Source: Neobacillus driksii (GTDB lineage: Bacteria > Bacillota > Bacilli > Bacillales > Cytobacillaceae). Taken from it: a DNA stretch of 64,000 nucleotides. The DNA lies in contig NZ_JACCBX010000007.1 of assembly GCF_013409995.1 (NCBI RefSeq), positions 186,001-250,000 on the forward strand, read 5' to 3'. Positions 42,596 to 50,999 of this stretch are shown here, piece by piece. The notes beneath the pieces are model-generated. The model made no database searches. It saw only the letters and a list, made by a program, of their open reading frames with translations, and had not been told where the DNA came from. Position 1 is the first letter of the stretch. Every line of letters begins with the position of its first letter. The translations under genes were made by a program, and so were the position numbers.

Positions 42596-42825
42596 TATTT
42601 AAATTATTTTCGCTGCCAATTCGGTCGCTAATTAAACTGGGTGAGAAAATTCAGGAAGAAGTGGATCAAGAGCTGTATGATCTCACATTAATACAGCAAC
42701 AATTGATTGAGCTGCATATGATGTACGATATGGAGGAAATTGATGAAGACGCCTATATAGAACGCGAGCAAGAATTACTTAACAGATACAAAATCGCGAA
42801 AGAAAGAGAAAAGAACGGGATGTAA
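42592..42825 (+). CDS. gvpG: Gas vesicle protein GvpG
   Basis: Small helical protein of 77 residues with the GvpG start IFKLFSLPIRSLIKLGEKIQEEVDQELYD and a charged coiled-coil remainder (EREQELLNRYKIAKEREK). Interacts with GvpF/L in assembly complexes. Overlaps gvpF by four bases. Confidence 0.92.
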   Translation: MIFKLFSLPIRSLIKLGEKIQEEVDQELYDLTLIQQQLIELHMMYDMEEIDEDAYIEREQELLNRYKIAKEREKNGM

Positions 42826-42852
42826 AATTAGCGTTAAAAGGAGGAGGTAAGC

Positions 42853-43671
42853 ATGACTCATACTCCGGTGGGGACCGATTTTATATACTTGTATGGTGTG
42901 ATTCTTTCGGAGGAACTACAAAAGGCAGAGGTTCCAGTACTAATCGGGATAGACCAAAAAAAAGCATCCGTACTAAAGTTTAAAGAACTAGCTGCGATTA
43001 TTACCCCAGTTAATCCTCATCAGTTTTCCCAGCAGCAAATTGACCTTCAATTAAAAGATCCTGAATGGTTAAAGGAAAAAGCGTTTCATCATCATGAATG
43101 CATTTCGGCATTTCATACCCAGTTTACAATCCTGCCAATGTCATTTTGTACCATATTTCAAAAAGAAGAGAATTTGAACACCTTGCTTCATGAGCAATAC
43201 GATGCGATTTTGCAGCAGCTAACTAGATTCAAAGATAAACAAGAATGGAATCTAAAAATTTATTGCAATTCTGAGCAGGCGTTTTCTTATGTCGTTCAAC
43301 ATAATCCGAGTGTTCTTGAGTTAAGAGAAAACATTGCAAGTATGCCAAAAGGAAAACAATTTATTATGAAAAAGAAGCTCGACCAGCTGATTACAAATGA
43401 GTTAGAAAAAGAACAATCTCAATGGTGGCAGAGGATTGAACATCACCTGCAGCCCTTCTTCTCCCTTTCAAGGCTGCGAAAAAATTGGGGAAGAGAAATA
43501 ACAGAGCGAAAAGATGACATGATTGTAAATTGCGACTTTCTTATTGATAAAAAGGAAACGGAGCAATTCCTAACGAAAGTTCAGGAACTCGAACATACCT
43601 TTTCGGCATTAGGCTGCACATTTCAAGTAAGCGGACCATGGCCGCCATACCATTTTTCGAAGGAGAATTAA
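42853..43671 (+). CDS. gvpL: Gas vesicle accessory protein GvpL (GvpF/L family)
   Basis: Second GvpF/L-family protein, 272 residues, with FIYLYGVILSEEL near the start, the middle TILPMSFCTIFQKEEN segment, and the signature ending QVSGPWPPYHFSKEN. Its presence beside gvpF matches the F-G-L order of Bacillus clusters. Ribosome site GGAGGAGG before ATG 42853. Confidence 0.92.
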   Translation: MTHTPVGTDFIYLYGVILSEELQKAEVPVLIGIDQKKASVLKFKELAAIITPVNPHQFSQQQIDLQLKDPEWLKEKAFHHHECISAFHTQFTILPMSFCTIFQKEENLNTLLHEQYDAILQQLTRFKDKQEWNLKIYCNSEQAFSYVVQHNPSVLELRENIASMPKGKQFIMKKKLDQLITNELEKEQSQWWQRIEHHLQPFFSLSRLRKNWGREITERKDDMIVNCDFLIDKKETEQFLTKVQELEHTFSALGCTFQVSGPWPPYHFSKEN

Positions 43672-43673
43672 GC

Positions 43674-43904
43674 ATGGAGCAGTATCATCTTTTTCAAAAT
43701 AAAGAAATGACGCTGTTAGATCTCCTTGACGGAATCATTGATACAGGCGTGGTGGTGAGTGGTGAAATATTAATATCGGTGGCCAATATCGATTTAATTG
43801 TGGTGGATTTAAAACTGCTGATTTCGTCGATCGAAAGTGCCTATGGACCATATGAGCGAAAAATAATTGGGGAGGCATTAGGCGATGGAAAGGTTACCAC
43901 TTGA
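43674..43904 (+). CDS. gvpS: Gas vesicle protein GvpS (GvpA-like)
   Basis: GvpA/J-type minor protein of 76 residues: LLDLLDGIIDTGVVVSGEILISVANIDLIVVDLKLLISSIE. Start at ATG 43674 after AAGGAG inside the end of gvpL. The overlap with gvpK is 20 nt. GvpS occurs in Bacillus-type clusters and is taken to be a minor shell or assembly component. Confidence 0.9.
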   Translation: MEQYHLFQNKEMTLLDLLDGIIDTGVVVSGEILISVANIDLIVVDLKLLISSIESAYGPYERKIIGEALGDGKVTT

Positions 43905-44148
43905 TTCTAATCAGGTAGAGCAGGGTTTAGCAAAACTAGTACTAACCATTATTGAACTTCTCCGCCAGCTGATGGAAAGACAGGCGATGCGGAGAGTCGA
44001 AAATGATTCTTTAACAGATGAGCAAATTGAAGAATTAGGTTTAACGTTAATGAGGCTTGAAGAGAAAATGGAAGAACTAAAGCTGATTTTCGGTTTAGAA
44101 CATGAAGATCTCAATATTGAATTGGGTCCTCTTGGAAAACTGTTATAA
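43885..44148 (+). CDS. gvpK: Gas vesicle protein GvpK
   Basis: Helical protein of 87 residues with the GvpK phrases VEQGLAKLVLTIIELLRQLMERQAMRRVE and LTDEQIEELGLTLMRLEEKMEEL. Required for vesicle formation in the systems tested. Ribosome site GGGGAGG precedes ATG 43885 within gvpS. Confidence 0.93.
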   Translation: MERLPLDSNQVEQGLAKLVLTIIELLRQLMERQAMRRVENDSLTDEQIEELGLTLMRLEEKMEELKLIFGLEHEDLNIELGPLGKLL

Positions 44149-44168
44149 CCATTGTTAGGAGGAATCAT

Positions 44169-44585
44169 ATGCCGATTCATCACCCGCCGCAATCATCGAA
44201 TTTACTCGATGTACTTGAAAAGATCTTGGATAAAGGAGTTGTAATCGCTGGAGATATTAAAATATCATTAGCGGATGTCGATTTATTAACGATAAAAATA
44301 AGGCTGCTCGTCGCCTCGGTAGATAAGGCTAGAGAAATTGGAATGGACTGGTGGGAAAAGGATCCATATTATTCATCAAGAGGGAAAATCGCCGAACAAG
44401 AACACACCCATTTAATTGATAGAATTAATCGATTAGAGCAGGTTATTGAAAAAAATGCACTGCCTCTTCCACTGGAAAGTGACACTTTTGCCAACCGAAG
44501 TGAGGAAAGCTCATCTTCTATTCAAATGGAGGAAAGCTCGTCACATTATCAGCCCCCTCATAAGTCAAAAAGGAAGGAAAAGTGA
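44169..44585 (+). CDS. gvpJ: Gas vesicle protein GvpJ (GvpA/J family)
   Basis: Minor protein of 138 residues: a GvpA-like core ([50 protein letters not shown], about 10-58) followed by a Ser/Glu-rich tail with repeated EESSS. GvpJ is thought to form or nucleate the conical tips. It is the last gene of the cluster; gvpT and gvpU, which follow gvpJ in P. megaterium, are absent. Confidence 0.92.
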   Translation: MPIHHPPQSSNLLDVLEKILDKGVVIAGDIKISLADVDLLTIKIRLLVASVDKAREIGMDWWEKDPYYSSRGKIAEQEHTHLIDRINRLEQVIEKNALPLPLESDTFANRSEESSSSIQMEESSSHYQPPHKSKRKEK

Positions 44586-44611
44586 AGAGGAGATTATCCT
44601 CCTCTTTTTTC
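44585..44611. terminator. Terminator of the gas vesicle operon
   Basis: AAGAGGAG / CTCCTCTT stem with a short loop and TTTTTT run, shared with the convergent VWA-like gene. Confidence 0.8.
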
Positions 44612-44617
44612 TGCTTT

Positions 44618-45028
44618 CTAAACTACTTTCATTACCTTTCCAAATGGTGCTTTCGGAACAAATTCAGTCGGTACCAGCCAATATACCTCATAAGGTACCT
44701 GCATGTCTTCTGGTAAAAAGCCAGTCAAATCAGTGATATAGAAAACCGTTTCGATATTCTCCTCTTCCGCCCATTCCAATGCAAGGGTATAGGAAGCCTT
44801 CCCATGTGTGTGATATTTGATTTCCGTTCCTTCTGTGATTGGTTCTGTGCTACGGATTTTAAAATCAGCCTGAACAAGTGTGGTTTCCGGAGTTAGTTCT
44901 TTGAAAAAAGTTACAATATTTGCGATGAGGTCAATTTTCGTTTCATTTGTTGAGGTATCCACGACTAAAGCTAGTTTTTTCCCTTGGCGGTCCTGTATGA
45001 TTTTAAGCAAATTTTTGTGCCATTTCAT
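44618..45028 (-). CDS. VWA-like domain protein (DUF2201 C-terminal-like)
   Basis: Stand-alone von Willebrand A-like domain of about 136 residues. The MIDAS-type opening is VVDTSTN (DxSxN instead of DxSxS), followed by helix IDLIANIVTFFKELTPE, the strand TLVQADFKI, the KASYTLALEWAEEE helix, and FYITDLTGFLPEDMQVPYEVYWLVP, which matches the TDG-Gxx-P end of DUF2201 proteins. The N-terminal metalloprotease-like half of that family is missing. Start taken at ATG 45028; a TTG at 45052 is possible. The gene converges on gvpJ. Confidence 0.65.
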   Translation of the reverse strand: MKWHKNLLKIIQDRQGKKLALVVDTSTNETKIDLIANIVTFFKELTPETTLVQADFKIRSTEPITEGTEIKYHTHGKASYTLALEWAEEENIETVFYITDLTGFLPEDMQVPYEVYWLVPTEFVPKAPFGKVMKVV

Positions 45029-45213
45029 GTCTTGATTTTCCCCTCTCTTCAATAGTCACAAAAATTATTATGCTCATAATGAACCTATGAATTCTATTTA
45101 AATTATTGCATTTCTTGAATAAGAATTAAAAATGAATTTTACTTGTAGATTGCCACTTAGGATGTATACTTTTATTATATTAGTAGCACTATTTTTAGAT
45201 AGGGGTGAGTATC

Positions 45214-46695
45214 ATGGAAGGAAAATGGCTGATTGCTGATCGCGATTTAAATGAACGAGAAGGATTAAAATGGCTGTTAAAATCATCTTCTATCCCTGTA
45301 ACAAGTATTCTATTATCCTCTAATTTTAAGGAATTTATCGTTACTTTTGAAAAAGAAACCCCAGATGTCATCTTTTTAGAACTGGATATGGTTAGCAGAG
45401 AGGATTGGTCTAGCTTCCGAGAATTAATGCAGATTTATCAGCCTATTCTGCTGTTAACAAGTGCAGAGGCTACCTTTGAAAAGGCCCGAATGGCGATTGA
45501 CCTTCAAGCTTTGGAGCTGATGATTAAACCTTTTTCTGCCACTAAAGTTAAATTGGCTTATCAAAAAGCAACGAAAGCACTAGATAAAAAACATAATTCT
45601 AAAGAGAAACCGATTGCCCAATTCCGCAGCGATTCAACTTATGAGTCACTGTTTATTTCCGATTCGGTAGTTTTAGAAGACTATATCATCTCAGTACTTA
45701 AAGTGGAAAATAGTGAGAAAGTTGGATCGCTATATTCCTTCTTATCAGATTACCCTTTTAAGGCACTTCATGGTATTTTCCCTTTAAACGATAGGGTTGT
45801 TCTTCTATTTAAGGAAACTTGCCAAAATAGTAAAGAGCAGTGTCAAAAGGCAATGAGAAAGTGGGAAGAGGAATTCTCTGAACCGCTTGCAGTTGTTATT
45901 AGAAGCAATAAATCACCACACATAAGTCTTCATGAAAAGTTTATAGAAACGCAAAAAATGCTAGAGTTTACCTATTATCATGGTTATCAGCAAATGGTTG
46001 AGTTTGAGTATACAACCGACTGGGTACATATCGATCCTTTTTTGGCTCCTCCAGAACAAAGGACTTGGGTGGACATGCTGGCGAATCATGATATAGAAGC
46101 TATTAAATCATGGTTATACGATGAGTTTCTCCAATTAGATGATCACTATCCAGATCCGGGATTGGTTAGAATTAGGCTAACGAGTATTCTGGCACAAATT
46201 AGACGATTCATGAAGACTTATGATTTAGATGAACAGCAAAGCTACGAAAACGAGTATCGATATATCTTCCATTCGATTTTGTATGATAGCGTTCTCTATC
46301 GGTCCGTACAAAATCTAATCTTGTTTATTCAAAAGATATTTTTAGGTGTTGATTCCAGCCAACAGATGGTTAAACAGGATCCAATTGAACGCGGTATTTC
46401 CTATATTGAGTCTCATTTTACAAATCAAGAACTAAAGCTAGAAGATGTGGCAAAATACGTCGATAGGAATTCATCCTATTTCAGTCATTTGCTGATTTCA
46501 AAAACTGGCCGAAGCTTTACGGAAATCCTGACAGGGATAAGAATAAAAGAAGCGAAAAGATACCTGCTTGAGACCAGCAAGCCAGTAAAGGAAATTTCAC
46601 ACTTAATTGGTTATCATAATCCGAACTACTTTAGCAGAACGTTTAAGGAAATAGTCGGAGTATCACCGAGAGAATTTCGGATGAATAAGGGTTAA
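45214..46695 (+). CDS. AraC-family response regulator with pseudo-receiver domain (YesN-like)
   Basis: Protein of 493 residues from ATG 45214 (AGGGGTG upstream). The N-terminal receiver fold (1-120) has acidic residues Asp9 and Asp11, Thr82/Ser83 and Lys105, but the phosphoacceptor position is Glu56 (VIFLELDM) instead of Asp. A long helical middle region (about 140-385) is followed by two AraC helix-turn-helix motifs (LEDVAKYVDRNSSYFSHLL and VKEISHLIGYHNPNYFSRTFKEIVGVSPREFR). No histidine kinase gene is next to it. It is followed by the hut genes, which makes them a candidate target. Confidence 0.85.
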   Translation: MEGKWLIADRDLNEREGLKWLLKSSSIPVTSILLSSNFKEFIVTFEKETPDVIFLELDMVSREDWSSFRELMQIYQPILLLTSAEATFEKARMAIDLQALELMIKPFSATKVKLAYQKATKALDKKHNSKEKPIAQFRSDSTYESLFISDSVVLEDYIISVLKVENSEKVGSLYSFLSDYPFKALHGIFPLNDRVVLLFKETCQNSKEQCQKAMRKWEEEFSEPLAVVIRSNKSPHISLHEKFIETQKMLEFTYYHGYQQMVEFEYTTDWVHIDPFLAPPEQRTWVDMLANHDIEAIKSWLYDEFLQLDDHYPDPGLVRIRLTSILAQIRRFMKTYDLDEQQSYENEYRYIFHSILYDSVLYRSVQNLILFIQKIFLGVDSSQQMVKQDPIERGISYIESHFTNQELKLEDVAKYVDRNSSYFSHLLISKTGRSFTEILTGIRIKEAKRYLLETSKPVKEISHLIGYHNPNYFSRTFKEIVGVSPREFRMNKG

Positions 46696-46699
46696 GAAG

Positions 46700-46734
46700 A
46701 TAAGATTCAGTGACAACTGAATCTTATTTTTTAT
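46700..46734 (+). terminator. Terminator after the AraC-type regulator gene
   Basis: Perfect 12-bp stem ATAAGATTCAGT / ACTGAATCTTAT, 4-nt loop, TTTTTT. Confidence 0.85.
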
Positions 46735-46743
46735 AAAAAATTT

Positions 46744-46858
46744 ACTATTTCCTAAAAATAGTGAAGTTTTAGGCTAAAAATAAACGAGTTATACAAATAA
46801 ATAATGCTACTTTTCTAAGGAATGATTTGTATTTTTCAGAAGATTTTATTTTTATAAT
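46744..46858 (+). promoter_or_regulatory. hut promoter region
   Basis: TATAAT at 46853-46858 lies 37 bp before hutU. A TTGTAT at 46827 would leave a 20-bp spacer, longer than normal, so activator help is likely. An ACTATTT/AAATAGT dyad sits near 46745-46763. No HutP-type leader or hutP gene is visible. Confidence 0.4.
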
Positions 46859-46894
46859 AAAGGAGAGATAAAAGGACATAGAGGAGTGAATAGG

Positions 46895-48568
46895 ATGGAA
46901 GCGAGTACAGCTAAATCAAGAGTGATTAAAAATTATAAAGGAACAGAACTACATGCAAAAGGCTGGATTCAAGAGGCTGCACTTCGGATGCTAATGAACA
47001 ATCTTGACCAAGAAGTAGCTGAACGCCCAGAGGATTTAGTGGTATATGGAGGAATTGGTAAGGCTGCACGGAACTGGGAAGCTTATGACGCGATTGTCAA
47101 ATCACTGCTTGAACTAGAAAACGATGAAACACTGTTAATTCAGTCTGGTAAACCTGTAGCAATTTTTAAATCACATAAGGACGCACCCCGGGTATTGTTG
47201 GCAAACTCCAATTTAGTACCGGCTTGGGCGAACTGGGAGCATTTCCACGAGTTAGATAAAAAGGGATTAATGATGTATGGACAAATGACAGCAGGCAGTT
47301 GGATTTATATTGGAACGCAGGGAATTGTCCAAGGAACTTATGAAACGTTTGCGGAGCTTGCTCGCCAGGAATTCAGCGGGTCTTTAAAGCATACGATTAC
47401 TTTAACTGCCGGACTTGGCGGAATGGGTGGAGCTCAGCCGCTAGCGGTAACCATGAATGATGGTGTTTGTCTAGCCATTGATGTTGATGAAACAAGAATT
47501 GATCGCCGGATTGAAACCGCTTACCTTGATGTGAAAACGAGCGATTTAGAAGAGGCTATTAATCTAGCACAGGAAGCAAAGAAAGCAGGAAAGCCTCTCT
47601 CAATCGGTCTTATAGGAAACGCAGCTGAGCTGCTGCCGATTATGATTGAAAAAGGTTTTAACCCGGATGTGTTAACCGACCAAACATCTGCCCATGATCC
47701 GTTAAACGGTTATGTTCCTATAGGTTTTAGTTTAGAAGAGGCAGCCTCTCTTAGGAAAGAAGATCCTGCTAAATATGTAAAACTATCAAAGCAAAGCATG
47801 GCAATCCATGTAAAGGCAATGCTGACGATGCAGCAAAAAGGGGCCATAACCTTTGATTATGGTAACAACATTCGTCAGGTGGCTAAGGATGAGGGAGTAG
47901 ACAATGCCTTTCACTTTCCAGGCTTTGTACCTGCATATATCCGTCCGTTATTCTGCGAAGGAAAAGGACCTTTCCGCTGGGCGGCATTGTCGGGGGACCC
48001 TGAGGATATTGGAAAAATTGATGAAGTCCTGCTTCGTGAATTCAAGGATGATGAGCACCTTTGTAAATGGGTGAGAATGGCTCAGGAAAAAATCAGCTTC
48101 CAAGGACTTCCTGCTCGTATATGTTGGCTTGGATACGGTGATCGTGCCCGCTTAGGAAAAATCATTAATGATCTTGTAGCCTCAGGTGAAGTATCGGCGC
48201 CGATTGTTATTGGCCGTGACCACTTAGATGCAGGCTCTGTTGCGTCTCCTAACCGGGAAACAGAAGGAATGAAGGATGGAAGCGACGCTGTTTCTGACTG
48301 GCCAATTCTCAATGCCATGATCAATGCAGTCGGAGGTGCCAGCTGGGTTTCACTTCACCATGGCGGTGGAGTAGGAATGGGTTATTCTCAACATTCCGGA
48401 ATGGTCATAGTTGCAGACGGTACGAAGGATGCAGAAATCCGTTTACAAAGAGTATTAACAACAGACCCTGGGATGGGTGTGGTCCGTCATGCCGACGCAG
48501 GCTATGAACTAGCAATTAAGACAGCAAAGGAAAAAGGCATCAAAATGCCAATGCTGAAACAAGACTAA
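46895..48568 (+). CDS. hutU: Urocanate hydratase
   Basis: Second step of histidine degradation, urocanate to imidazolonepropionate, with tightly bound NAD+. 557 residues from ATG 46895 (AGAGGAG 8 nt upstream). Signatures: [28 protein letters not shown], the NAD-loop [24 protein letters not shown], and the active-site block [16 protein letters not shown]. Full length. hutI follows after 13 nt. The first enzyme of the route, histidine ammonia-lyase (hutH), is not encoded in the window. Confidence 0.97.
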   Translation: MEASTAKSRVIKNYKGTELHAKGWIQEAALRMLMNNLDQEVAERPEDLVVYGGIGKAARNWEAYDAIVKSLLELENDETLLIQSGKPVAIFKSHKDAPRVLLANSNLVPAWANWEHFHELDKKGLMMYGQMTAGSWIYIGTQGIVQGTYETFAELARQEFSGSLKHTITLTAGLGGMGGAQPLAVTMNDGVCLAIDVDETRIDRRIETAYLDVKTSDLEEAINLAQEAKKAGKPLSIGLIGNAAELLPIMIEKGFNPDVLTDQTSAHDPLNGYVPIGFSLEEAASLRKEDPAKYVKLSKQSMAIHVKAMLTMQQKGAITFDYGNNIRQVAKDEGVDNAFHFPGFVPAYIRPLFCEGKGPFRWAALSGDPEDIGKIDEVLLREFKDDEHLCKWVRMAQEKISFQGLPARICWLGYGDRARLGKIINDLVASGEVSAPIVIGRDHLDAGSVASPNRETEGMKDGSDAVSDWPILNAMINAVGGASWVSLHHGGGVGMGYSQHSGMVIVADGTKDAEIRLQRVLTTDPGMGVVRHADAGYELAIKTAKEKGIKMPMLKQD

Positions 48569-48581
48569 AGAGGTGGTACGG

Positions 48582-49880
48582 GTGAGTAAGCCAATTTTTA
48601 TAAGGAATGCTTCACAGCTCGTGACCTTACAGGGGAGTTCACATGCTCCTCTTGTAAAGGAAGCGATGTCCGAGTTGGGTCTGGTTAAAAATGGAAGTGT
48701 TTGGATAGAAAATGGTGTCATTTGTGGTGTAGGACTAGATGAGGAGCTTTTTGTAAAATATGAAAAGCGTCTTGGGGAAGCGGAGATAGTGGATGCCAGT
48801 GGAAAGCTTGTTACTCCAGGATTAGTTGATCCTCACACTCATCTTGTTTTTGCTGGAAGCAGAGAAAATGAGTTTAATATGAGGCTACAAGGTGCCACCT
48901 ACATGGAAATCATGAACAGTGGCGGCGGGATTCATGCAACAACAAAGAAGACTAAGTCAGCAAGTCATGAAGAGCTTTTTAATGAAAGCTTTGAACGCTT
49001 AAATCAATTCCTGCGTCACGGCGTGACAACAGTCGAGGCGAAAAGTGGTTACGGGATGGAGTGGGAAACCGAGCTTAAGCAGCTTGAAGTAGCTAAAATG
49101 CTCAATGAAAAGCATGATATTGATATTGTTCCTACCTTTATGGGTGCTCACGCCGTTCCAAAAGAGTATAAAGACAATCCTGATGATTTTGTGGAGCTGT
49201 TGATTGATGAAATGATTCCAAAGGTTGCGGAGCTGGGTTTGGCCGAATTCAATGATGTTTTTTGCGAGCATGGTGTTTTTACTCCAGAGCAATCAAAGCG
49301 GATTCTTGAGGCGGGTAAGAGACACGGACTGATACCGAAAATTCATGCGGATGAAATTGAACCCTATGAAGGAGCAGAGCTAGCCGCCGAGGTAGGAGCG
49401 ATATCCGCTGATCATTTATTAAGGGCGTCTGAAAAAGGCATGAAAGCGATGGCTGAAAAAGGTGTGGTCGGAGTACTTCTGCCGGGGACGGCTTACTTTT
49501 TAATGGCGGAGTCCGCCAATGGCCGTAAAATGATTGACCTTGGGGTACCTGTTGCCTTGTCCACCGATTGTAATCCTGGGTCATCCCCAACGGTTTCATT
49601 GCCATTTATCATGAATTTAGGGTGTCTGAAAATGGGAATGACACCTGCAGAAGTGATTACCGCAGCAACAATTAATGCAGCACATGCAATCAACCGAGGC
49701 CGGGAAATTGGCAGTTTAGAGGTTGGAAAAAAGGCAGATATTACAATTTTTAATGTGGATAATTATATGAAACTTCAATACTCCTATGGAGTGAATCATA
49801 CGCATACTGTCGTGAAGTCCGGAAAAGTAGTTTTAAGGGGAGGTCAATTAATTGAAGAGCTTTCTCTATCCAAAAACTAA
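48582..49880 (+). CDS. hutI: Imidazolonepropionase
   Basis: Third step of histidine degradation, opening the imidazolone ring. Amidohydrolase-fold metalloenzyme of about 432 residues. I choose GTG 48582 (MSKPIFIRNASQL), which has AGAGGTGG at the right distance, over GTG 48573. Metal ligands appear in VDPHTHLVFAGSRENEF, the central GAHAVP and KIHADEIEPYEGA segments, and the late Asp in LSTDCNPGSSPT. The end overlaps hutG by 29 nt. Confidence 0.96.
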   Translation: MSKPIFIRNASQLVTLQGSSHAPLVKEAMSELGLVKNGSVWIENGVICGVGLDEELFVKYEKRLGEAEIVDASGKLVTPGLVDPHTHLVFAGSRENEFNMRLQGATYMEIMNSGGGIHATTKKTKSASHEELFNESFERLNQFLRHGVTTVEAKSGYGMEWETELKQLEVAKMLNEKHDIDIVPTFMGAHAVPKEYKDNPDDFVELLIDEMIPKVAELGLAEFNDVFCEHGVFTPEQSKRILEAGKRHGLIPKIHADEIEPYEGAELAAEVGAISADHLLRASEKGMKAMAEKGVVGVLLPGTAYFLMAESANGRKMIDLGVPVALSTDCNPGSSPTVSLPFIMNLGCLKMGMTPAEVITAATINAAHAINRGREIGSLEVGKKADITIFNVDNYMKLQYSYGVNHTHTVVKSGKVVLRGGQLIEELSLSKN

Positions 49881-50859
49881 TTCGCCCAGTTTTACGTGGC
49901 TGCGGCCAGAAAATGGGGTAATAAGTAAAGTTCATGAATGGATACAGCCCATAACAGATGTGACCAATCCAGAAGAGGCTAAGAACGCCGAGGTGGTAAT
50001 CCTCGGTGTTCCCTTATCTCGGTCATCGATTAGTGCATCAGGCGCTTCCGAATTTCCTGAAGCCTTTAGACGTTCATGGAGGAGCTTTGCAACCTACAAT
50101 CTTGATGAGGATGTTGATTTGGCAGAAATGACTGCACTTGACGCCGGGGATGTTCCCATGCATGTCACGGATATTAGAAAGTGCCATGACAACATCATTC
50201 AAGCAGCCGCATTGGTCCATAGCCATTTTCAAGATTCAAAGGTGTGTGCGATTGGCGGAGATCACTCAATCACAGCGATGATGGTGAAAGGAATGCACCA
50301 GGCAAAGCCTTCTGAAAAAATTGGAATTTTACAATTTGATACTCATTTTGATTTGCGAGATATGTCAGATAATGGTCCATCAAATGGAACACCTATGCGT
50401 AATTTAATTGAAAGTGGAGTAGTTGACGGCAGTAATATGTACAACATTGGTCTGCATGGCTTTTTTAATACGAAGGACTTAAAACAATATGCAGATGAAA
50501 AAGGGGTTAATTATTTTACACTTCGTACAGCTCGAAAAAAGGGGATAGAAGAAACCGTTCAGCAATGCTTAGAAGAACTATCTTCAAAGGTTGACACCAT
50601 TTATTTAACAGTAGATATGGATGTATTAGACATTTCCTATGCTCCAGGGGTACCAGCATCAACCCCGGGGGGCATGACAACGGAAGAGTTGCTAGAAGGG
50701 GTACTAGCAGCAGGTCGTCATCCAAAAGTAAAAGCAATGGACATTGTCTGCCTCGATCCATTAAAGGACACACTCGTCCAGCCAACCATTAAACTAGGAA
50801 CACACGTATTCCTTACTTTCCTAACAGGAGTCATGCTTCGACAATGTGCTAGCAACTAG
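49852..50859 (+). CDS. hutG: Formimidoylglutamase
   Basis: Last step of the pathway: hydrolyses formiminoglutamate to glutamate and formamide. Arginase-fold enzyme, 335 residues, with the two-manganese site in CAIGGDHSITA, LQFDTHFDLRD and LTVDMDVLDISYAPGV. Start is TTG 49852, with GGGGAGG upstream inside hutI, so translation is coupled. A large inverted repeat of the dispersed repeat family follows. Confidence 0.95.
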   Translation: MKSFLYPKTNSPSFTWLRPENGVISKVHEWIQPITDVTNPEEAKNAEVVILGVPLSRSSISASGASEFPEAFRRSWRSFATYNLDEDVDLAEMTALDAGDVPMHVTDIRKCHDNIIQAAALVHSHFQDSKVCAIGGDHSITAMMVKGMHQAKPSEKIGILQFDTHFDLRDMSDNGPSNGTPMRNLIESGVVDGSNMYNIGLHGFFNTKDLKQYADEKGVNYFTLRTARKKGIEETVQQCLEELSSKVDTIYLTVDMDVLDISYAPGVPASTPGGMTTEELLEGVLAAGRHPKVKAMDIVCLDPLKDTLVQPTIKLGTHVFLTFLTGVMLRQCASN

Positions 50860-50899
50860 ATAGCAAGTGGATATCAAGCGATAGCGGATAGATAGTTGT

Positions 50900-50966
50900 G
50901 GTGACAGGCACCACAAAAAGACATTTCATCCAATTTGTCCACCTTAGGTGGACAAATTGGATGAAA
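50900..50966. repeat. GGTGACAGGCACC repeat, copy 3, with 20-bp perfect hairpin
   Basis: GGTGACAGGCACC at 50900-50912 on the + strand, then a perfect 20-bp inverted repeat (50924-50943 and 50947-50966) with only TTA between the arms. The core TGTCC-N9-GGACA is shared with copies 2 and 5. It lies between hutG and the permease gene and could attenuate or stabilise the transcript; there is no T-run. Confidence 0.85.
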
Positions 50967-50999
50967 ACAGGAAGGTAAATTTATACTAGGGGGATGGGT

